Assembly (NCBI GenBank): GCA_029933115.1
Contig: JAOZOT010000028.1
Location: 1 to 18,193, forward strand
Direction of reading: 5' to 3'
Source of the DNA: Anaerolineae bacterium
GTDB lineage: Bacteria > Chloroflexota > Anaerolineae > E26-bin7
DNA length: 18,193 bases
Below, piece after piece: positions 1 through 4,900 of this stretch (positions are counted from its first letter, which is position 1; each line of letters opens with the position of its first letter). Position numbers and translations under genes: made by a program. A model generated the notes under the pieces. The model did not search any database. It was not told where the DNA came from and saw only the letters and a list, made by a program, of their open reading frames with translations.

Positions 1-204
1 TCCTCTCCTCATGTTGCACAAACATTATAGCACGCATCGCGTAGAAAAACAAGCCCCTCACGTCAGGACTCCGAATCGGTAGAACCTGGCAGTAGCCGAC
101 GCCCTCGCTAATTGCTGACGATCCAAGCCCACATCCCCATACATAGTTTGAAAGCAGGCTGAGCGAGAGTATCAGTCTTGCCCTTTGCTACCGACTGTGC
201 TACA
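1..204. other. Intergenic sequence, nothing recognised
   Basis: This left edge has no reading frame with a convincing start or protein family on either strand. I saw no strong hairpin or promoter in it. It lies directly before a PD40 remnant, so it may contain decayed sequence from the missing upstream part of that gene, but no readable protein similarity survives that I can name. Confidence 0.4.
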
Positions 205-558
205 ATGATTTTACCCGTGAAGAAAGATGCCCGACTGGGGATGATGAAACGCCGTATCTGGGTAGTAAACGTCCAGGGTGAGACTCAACCTCAACAGCTC
301 ACCGATGATCCGGCCTACCGCGACGAGCGCCCCCTCTGGTCGGCCGACGGGAGCCACCTCCTCTTTGTCCGCCTGGATGCCAAAGATCAGGCCTCCCCGT
401 GGCTCATCCCCGCCGGGGGCGGCGATCCCCACCGGGTAGTGGACGAACTGACCCCCTTGCCGGGTCCGGCTCCGGGCCGGTTCGGCTATTACGGCCACGT
501 GGAATGGGACCAACTCTTCGACTGGTGGCGTGGGCTGGAGGTGAAACTGAAGAGGTGA
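205..558 (+). pseudogene. C-terminal remnant of a PD40/TolB-type beta-propeller protein
   Basis: The frame starts at ATG 205, and is open back to a TTG at 178; ATG 241 is another possible start. It encodes about 117 residues. The middle reads as propeller blades of the PD40/TolB kind: a strand ending in a short linker, then LTDDPAYRDERPLWSADGSHL followed by a second blade with WLIPAGGGDP. The end (GYYGHVEWDQLFDWWRG) looks like a natural C-terminus. Complete proteins of this kind have several blades and usually an N-terminal membrane or signal segment, both absent here, and no good ribosome binding site precedes any start. I therefore infer a 5'-truncated remnant. It could instead be a short expressed protein. 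The last codons lie in a GAGGTGAAACT direct repeat at about 537-560. Confidence 0.5.
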
Positions 559-716
559 AACTAATAGAGAAAGGGAAACCTTTTCAGCTCTAAAACCGTC
601 TGAAACACAGTGAAATCCTTTGGGAAGTCCCCTCACACGTTCTGGCTTGCGCTACGCAGGCCGGTAAGCCGAGAGCAATGACGGCTCAAGGGATTTCTAA
701 AAAATCTACAATAATT

Positions 717-723
717 AAGGAGG
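717..723 (+). promoter_or_regulatory. Shine-Dalgarno site of the SIMPL gene
   Basis: AAGGAGG lies 9 bases before ATG 733 and fixes that start. A possible -10 box, TACAAT, lies at 707-712, but no matching -35 box was found at the usual distance, so no promoter is claimed. Confidence 0.8.
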
Positions 724-732
724 AACAGAAAG

Positions 733-1503
733 ATGAAAAACCGTCAGTTATGGATTGGGGCTACGACAGGTGTGGCCGTGTTGGTGCTGGCCGGGGTGCT
801 GGCTCTGGCACGGACGGGGTTTACGGCGCCCGCTCAGGCCCAGACGCACGCTGAAGCGACGTCTACAACTTCCCGCACCATCACCGTCGTCGGTGAAGGC
901 AAGGTCAGAATCAAGCCCGACATTGCCCAGGCCACCATCGGCGTGGAAGTGATAAAGCCCACGGTGAAAGAGGCCAGCAAGGGAGCGAGGGACACAATGG
1001 AAGCCGTGCTCAAAGCCCTCAAGGAGCAAGGCGTTGATGAGAAAGACATCCAGACCTCCGGCTTCAGTGTCTGGGCCGAGCGACCCTATGGTCCGGAAGG
1101 TCCATCCGAAGAGATCCTCTATCATGTGAGCAACCAGGTAGCGGTCACCATCCGTGACCTGGATACCGTGGAGACGGTGTTGGGGGCGACCATCGAAGCC
1201 GGAGCCAACAGCATCTACGGCGTCACCTTCAGCCTGGCCGATCCCGGCCAAGTGGAATCCGAGGCCCGCAAGAAGGCTGTGGACGATGCCAGGGCCAAGG
1301 CCCAGGAACTGGCGACGCTTAATGGCGTCAAATTGGGCGACGTCGTCAGCGTCAGCGAAGTGGTCGGCAGCCGTGGCGGCTACTACGCTGCCGGCTTCCC
1401 CAGGGCCGTGGCCGTCGAAATGGGCGGCGGTGGCGGCGGTCCCATCGCTCCTGGTGAGCTGGAACTGACGATGCAGTTGGAGATTGTCTACGCTGCGCAG
1501 TAA
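733..1503 (+). CDS. Secreted SIMPL-domain (DUF541) protein
   Basis: The protein has 256 residues. Residues 1-37 form a signal peptide: charged MKNR, a hydrophobic stretch rich in V, L and A, and an A-x-A type site at about residues 34-36. From about residue 48 to the end it matches the SIMPL/DUF541 family. This is seen in the opening strand TITVVGEGKVRIKPDIAQ, the helix with EAVLKALKEQGVDEKDIQTSGFSV, the later ARKKAVDDARAKAQELATLNGV, and the closing strand ELELTMQLEIVYAA. A Gly-rich loop (residues 231-236) precedes the last strand. SIMPL proteins are exported. Known members include mouse SIMPL and bacterial periplasmic YggE-like proteins linked to oxidative stress, but the biochemical activity is unresolved. 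The gene stands alone between remnants and palindromes and has a strong AAGGAGG site. Confidence 0.9.
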   Translation: MKNRQLWIGATTGVAVLVLAGVLALARTGFTAPAQAQTHAEATSTTSRTITVVGEGKVRIKPDIAQATIGVEVIKPTVKEASKGARDTMEAVLKALKEQGVDEKDIQTSGFSVWAERPYGPEGPSEEILYHVSNQVAVTIRDLDTVETVLGATIEAGANSIYGVTFSLADPGQVESEARKKAVDDARAKAQELATLNGVKLGDVVSVSEVVGSRGGYYAAGFPRAVAVEMGGGGGGPIAPGELELTMQLEIVYAAQ

Positions 1504-1557
1504 GGGAGGTGCCTAGCATCTTCTAATCAAAGGGCTAGTGTAACCGCTCACCTGCTC

Positions 1558-1685
1558 CCGCCGGATTTGCCATCCGGCGGATCCAGTTGGTCGCTATGGG
1601 CTTGGATTGCAAATCCAAGCCGAGCGAGGGTAGTTACGGGCTAGTGGAAAAAGGTGCGACGCACTTCCTCAAGTGCGTCGCACCT
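1558..1685. repeat. Cluster of three perfect palindromes (REP-like)
   Basis: Three hairpin-forming units follow the SIMPL gene. Unit 1 (1558-1580) has arms CCGCCGGAT / ATCCGGCGG around TTGCC. Unit 2 (1600-1620) has arms GCTTGGATT / AATCCAAGC around GCA. Unit 3 (1652-1685) has 15-bp arms AGGTGCGACGCACTT / AAGTGCGTCGCACCT around CCTC. All arms are perfect. The first two share a GGATT/AATCC-like core around a short loop, so they look like relatives; the third is a different sequence. None is followed by a T-run, so they are not ordinary intrinsic terminators. They resemble interspersed palindromic repeats, and the last ends 20 bases before the next gene. Confidence 0.75.
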
Positions 1686-1705
1686 ACAAACACGGAGGTG
1701 GACCC

Positions 1706-2515
1706 ATGAAGAAAGAGTTTGGTCTTGTCAGCCTGGCAATCCTGTTCGCCCTGCCCTTCCTGGCAGCAGCACTTCTGGGGACTTTGCTCAGGCTGACCGT
1801 TACCCTATTCCCCCAAGACCCACCCCTTGCTTTGATCGTTGCCCTTGACTTGCCCTTCTTCTCCATAGCCACACTCTTCAGCAATATGACACGCTATTTG
1901 GCTGTCAGTCTAGCCGCGCTAGTGCTGACGCTGATTGCGCTCGTCTGGCCGGTCGTCCGCGAGCGCGGCCAGGTCTGGCGGTGCAAACGCTTCTACCTGC
2001 TGGCCGTTATCCTCTTGGCGGTCCTGGCCTTCCCCCTGCTGATGCGTTACCGGCCAGCGTTCAAGGCTGGGCCGGGCGTCGAGGTGCGCGTCGTGGACAG
2101 GCCGGGCTTGCTGGCCGGAGCAGTCAAAAGCTGCCAGGCAGCAGCCGAAGTGAGAGGGTGCCAATATGAACCATTGGGCTGGGCGGACGTCCAGACGCTC
2201 GTCTACCGCCGGTGGTGCGGCGGCTACTACGACAGGGGCGATTGGCATCCCGGCACTCCGCAACCTCTGCAGGCCTACCACCTGGGCACGGATACTGTCT
2301 CGCCTTTCGACGGAGACCCGAACGCCCTCTGGCGCGAGACGTGTCGCCCAATGCAGTGCGTCTCACCGGCGTTGGGCGAAAAAATGCCGTTCCCTTTGGG
2401 CTACCTCCCCGGCCAATACCAGGACACCCTCATGTCACCCGACGGCCGCTGGGTCGCCTTCACCGCCGAGCACGTCTATGGGCCGGAAGACCTGCTGGTC
2501 ATATCGAATCAGTGA
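1706..2515 (+). CDS. Membrane protein with a C-terminal PD40-like stub
   Basis: ATG 1706 is chosen because GGAGG lies at 1694-1698; the in-frame ATG at 1673 falls inside the palindrome. The product has 269 residues. Three or four hydrophobic segments fill residues 1-120 (for example ILFALPFLAAALLG and FYLLAVILLAVLAFPLL). An extracytoplasmic region with several Cys follows, and then SPDGRWVAFTAEHVYG near the end, which is one PD40/TolB-type blade signature. The protein stops only about 10 residues after that blade, whereas propellers have many, so the 3' part of an originally longer gene may be lost. The stop (TGA 2513-2515) is 20 bases before the ATG of the next gene, suggesting cotranscription. 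No specific function can be assigned. The N-terminal region matched no family that I recognise. Confidence 0.6.
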   Translation: MKKEFGLVSLAILFALPFLAAALLGTLLRLTVTLFPQDPPLALIVALDLPFFSIATLFSNMTRYLAVSLAALVLTLIALVWPVVRERGQVWRCKRFYLLAVILLAVLAFPLLMRYRPAFKAGPGVEVRVVDRPGLLAGAVKSCQAAAEVRGCQYEPLGWADVQTLVYRRWCGGYYDRGDWHPGTPQPLQAYHLGTDTVSPFDGDPNALWRETCRPMQCVSPALGEKMPFPLGYLPGQYQDTLMSPDGRWVAFTAEHVYGPEDLLVISNQ

Positions 2516-2535
2516 ACACCCGGAAGGTACTCTTT

Positions 2536-3180
2536 ATGATGCGGGGATGGCTGAGAACTCCCCTCATCCTGCTAGCATTGGGCATCCCCGTCCTGCTTCT
2601 CCCCCGACTGATCACTGCTCTATACGCCCGATCGCGTCTATTCAGCGTAGGCGATGTCCCCCCAAGGCGGGTGGCCATTGTGTTCGGGGCCGGGGTACGT
2701 GATGGTAGCCCGACCCCGGTGCTAAAAGACCGGGTGGCGACGGCTGCCAATTTGTACTTTGCCGGGAAGGTAGAAAAGCTGCTGATGAGCGGGGACAACC
2801 GCTTCGTGGACTACAACGAACCCCAGGGGATGAAAGACTACGCCCTGAGCCTGGGGGTGCCGGCCGAGGCCATTGTGCTGGACTATGCCGGCCGCCGGAC
2901 GTACGATACCTGCTATCGCGCCCGTGAGATTTTCGGGGTGCAAGAGGCGATTCTGGTCACTACGGACTTTCACCTGCCGCGGGCCATCTACACCTGTAAT
3001 GCCCTAGGGGTGGGGGCTGTCGGCGTGCCTGCCGAATGGCGCTTTTCCGTCCCCAGCCAGCTCCTTTTGTACTGGAACCTGCGCGAACTCCTGGCCACGC
3101 TGCTGGCCCTGTGGGACGTGCATATCTCCCATCCCCTGCCTGTCCTGGGCAAGCCCGAACCGATATTTTCATCTGGATAG
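2536..3180 (+). CDS. SanA/ElyC/YdcF-like DUF218 envelope protein
   Basis: The start at ATG 2536 (a second ATG follows at once) has GGAAGG at 2522-2527. A GTG at 2512 overlapping the previous stop is another in-frame option. The protein has 214 residues: one N-terminal membrane anchor (about residues 4-25, rich in L, I and P), then a DUF218 domain. Family hallmarks are AIVFGAGVRDGSPTPVLKDR, the LLMSGDNR segment, EPQGMKDYALSLGVPAEAI, DYAGRRTYDTCYRA, and VTTDFHLPRAIYTC. This pattern is that of the SanA subgroup. E. coli SanA affects vancomycin sensitivity and envelope barrier function, and ElyC affects peptidoglycan and lipid-carrier metabolism; the exact reaction is not established. The length and all the main motifs look intact. 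It sits in a close + strand run with the genes before and after it. Confidence 0.88.
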   Translation: MMRGWLRTPLILLALGIPVLLLPRLITALYARSRLFSVGDVPPRRVAIVFGAGVRDGSPTPVLKDRVATAANLYFAGKVEKLLMSGDNRFVDYNEPQGMKDYALSLGVPAEAIVLDYAGRRTYDTCYRAREIFGVQEAILVTTDFHLPRAIYTCNALGVGAVGVPAEWRFSVPSQLLLYWNLRELLATLLALWDVHISHPLPVLGKPEPIFSSG

Positions 3181-3202
3181 CATAACGGGGGTAGACAGGA
3201 CA

Positions 3203-3901
3203 ATGAAAGGGAAACTCGTTACTCTGGAACACTGGCCGGCTGTGCTGACCTTTCCGTTTGTGCTCCTTCTGATAGCGACATCGCTGGCTGCCTGTGCCCC
3301 TCAACCTTGGGAGCAAAACCCCGACGTGCAGACCGCCCGGCGAAACTGCACCGGCTTGGCCGAGGGGGAGCGCTACGCCTGCATCGAGCGCCACGCCGTG
3401 GACAGCCTCAACCCCGATGTCTGTCGCTTGGCCGGGGTGTGGGTGGATGACGCCTGCTTGCAAGCGGTCTACCAGGCTGCCGACGATCCGGCCATCTGCG
3501 ACCGGATCTACCTGAAAGGCGTGCGTCCCACCTGTCGGGCCTACTACACCCGTTACTATCAGGCGCTCAACGACCACGACGATGAGCGGGCCTACGCCTG
3601 CGTGTCCCGCCGCTCGTTGACGAGCGCTCTTTTCTCCAACATGGGCGACCTGGCGCTGTACCACTCCAGCTACGAGGACGATCCTCTCAGAGAGAAAATT
3701 GACAGCGTCCAGGTGATGGGGATAGAACCGCTCCCAGACGCCGGGAATCCCGAGGGCGTGGTGGAGTACAAGGTTGACATTGACGTAGAGTACGAAACAG
3801 AAATTGTGAGCCGGAGCGGTCACAACGTGCGCTTTGTGCTGTTGGAAAAAGAGATCGAGACAGCAGGCTGGCGCATCACCACCATTGGCACCGGGCCTTG
3901 A
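3203..3901 (+). CDS. Lipoprotein with C-x10-C helical repeats and an NTF2-like C-terminal domain
   Basis: The protein has 232 residues. A hydrophobic signal (residues 14-30) ends in the lipobox LAAC, with Cys31 as the predicted lipidated residue. Residues 49-111 hold three units of about 25 residues, each with two cysteines: C49/C60, C74/C85 and C99/C111. The likely fold is a set of short disulfide-locked helical hairpins. After about residue 112 there is a domain with an ALNDHDDERAYACV helix, then strands EYKVDIDVEYE and VRFVLLEKE, ending WRITTIGTGP. That pattern resembles NTF2-like/DUF4829 domains of Gram-positive and Chloroflexi lipoproteins. The start has only a weak AGGA close by. It follows the DUF218 gene by 22 bases and is probably in the same operon. 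A substrate cannot be named. Confidence 0.75.
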   Translation: MKGKLVTLEHWPAVLTFPFVLLLIATSLAACAPQPWEQNPDVQTARRNCTGLAEGERYACIERHAVDSLNPDVCRLAGVWVDDACLQAVYQAADDPAICDRIYLKGVRPTCRAYYTRYYQALNDHDDERAYACVSRRSLTSALFSNMGDLALYHSSYEDDPLREKIDSVQVMGIEPLPDAGNPEGVVEYKVDIDVEYETEIVSRSGHNVRFVLLEKEIETAGWRITTIGTGP

Positions 3902-3982
3902 GGCTGCGTACATCGGAAGCATTGCTGGCGAACGGGGATGGCGCGAGAAGCGTCGCCCCCGTGTGATTGGGTGCTACCCTCT

Positions 3983-4010
3983 TTGTCCTTTCCCCGATGT
4001 ATTTTATAGA
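3983..4010 (+). promoter_or_regulatory. Possible sigma-70-type promoter for the sigma/anti-sigma remnant
   Basis: TTGTCC at 3983-3988 and TATAGA at 4005-4010 are separated by 16 bases. Each matches four of six consensus bases. The site lies 34 bases upstream of ATG 4044, with GGAGA at 4034-4038 as the ribosome binding site. The boxes are weak, so this is only a candidate. Confidence 0.3.
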
Positions 4011-4043
4011 CAGGACACGTGTACTGTACTTGTGGAGAAAAGA

Positions 4044-4784
4044 ATGGCCCTTATTCAGGCCGATGAGCCGACCGATGCAGAATTGGTGCGGCAGGCCATG
4101 GAACAAAAGGCGGCCTTTGCCGCTCTGTATCGCCGCTACCTGACGCCGGTGTACCGCTACTTCTACGTCCGCACCGGCGACAGGCAGCAAGCCGAAGACC
4201 TGACGGCGCAGACCTTCATCTCCGCGATGGAAGGGCTGCCACGTTACCGCGAACGCGGGACATTTGCCGGTTGGCTGTTCACCATCGCCGCCCGCCGCCT
4301 GGCCGATCACTTCCGCCGTCGCCGGCCGACCAGCGTGCCCTTCATCTCTGGACGGGTGGCCGAGGTGAACCAGAGGGTCGAGGCGGCCGGGGTTGCCGTA
4401 TGCCTGGAGCGGGTGGTGGTCACCCCTTCGGAGACCAGGGCCTACCTGCGCTTCGAACCGTCCGGCGGAGTGGAGACACGCTGGACCCCGATCGCACTGC
4501 TGAAAGCACCCGGTGATGGTGATGAGGAGAGCGAAAGCTATTTCGCATATTCTGGCAACGACGACCCGCCTCTCCACCAATATGGATTCCTCGCACCGCT
4601 CTACGAGCGGCAGGGAGAGTGGACCCTGACGGTGACCGAGTTGGTGGGCACAGACCTGTCGAAGCAGCCCGAAGCAGCCCGGCGAGGATGTGCGGCTGGC
4701 CGGCCCGTGGGTGTTCCACTTCGTCGTCCCGTAATAAGTAGCTCGCCAAGTGTGCACTTTCAAAACTGCCCGGCTTGGCGGTGA
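4044..4784 (+). pseudogene. Sigma-70 region 2 fused to an anti-sigma-like domain, frameshifted at the end
   Basis: Residues 1-95 read as an ECF-type sigma factor. They contain the region 2 hallmarks ELVRQAMEQKAAFAALYRRY, VYRYFYVRTGDRQQAEDLTAQTF, and GTFAGWLFTIAARRLADHFRRRR. Region 4, which binds the -35 element, is missing. From about residue 100 the sequence changes to VNQRVEAAGVAVCLERVVVT and a beta-rich stretch with ERQGEWTLTVTELVG, like the extracytoplasmic C-terminal domain of DUF4179-type anti-sigma factors. No membrane segment joins the two. At 4661-4680 the 10-mer GAAGCAGCCC occurs twice in tandem. Ignoring one copy restores a frame that continues GEDVRLAGPWVFHFVVP and stops at 4732-4734. 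The present frame instead runs to 4784 with an unnatural tail. I infer an internal deletion across a sigma/anti-sigma gene pair plus a later duplication. A functional fusion is less likely. Confidence 0.7.
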
Positions 4785-4789
4785 CGGCT

Positions 4790-4840
4790 CCCCCGCCTAC
4801 GGCGGGGGCTTCGGCAAGCCCCCTGCGAAGCTGGGGGGCT
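4790..4840. repeat. Two adjacent GC-rich palindromes
   Basis: CCCCCGCC / GGCGGGGG around TAC (4790-4808) is followed by AGCCCCC / GGGGGCT arms (4817-4823 and 4834-4840). No T-run follows on the + strand. The units look like interspersed palindromes lying between the convergent + and - strand blocks. Their first arm overlaps no real coding sequence. Confidence 0.55.
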
Positions 4841-4858
4841 GTGACAGTTGGGCCAGGA

Positions 4859-4900
4859 GGAAAAAGAGCCCCGTGGGGTCGCACCAACAACGGGGCTCTT
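4859..4900 (-). terminator. Intrinsic terminator of the - strand operon
   Basis: Arms AAGAGCCCCG (4864-4873) and CGGGGCTCTT (4891-4900) pair perfectly over 10 bp. Read on the - strand, the stem ends in CTCTTTTT, giving a T-run (4861-4865). It begins directly after the TAG stop codon at 4901-4903, so it is placed to end transcription of the SpeE-like gene. On the + strand no T-run follows. Confidence 0.8.

Noticed and set aside
2960..3922. A 320-codon open frame on the - strand opposite the DUF218 and lipoprotein genes
   Set aside because: It has no family motif, and the + strand frames have a lipobox, DUF218 motifs and ordered spacing. It is a high-GC shadow.
3876..4763. A 295-codon - strand frame opposite the sigma/anti-sigma remnant
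   Set aside because: The + strand shows sigma region 2 motifs and a restorable anti-sigma C-terminus. The - strand frame has no recognisable domain.
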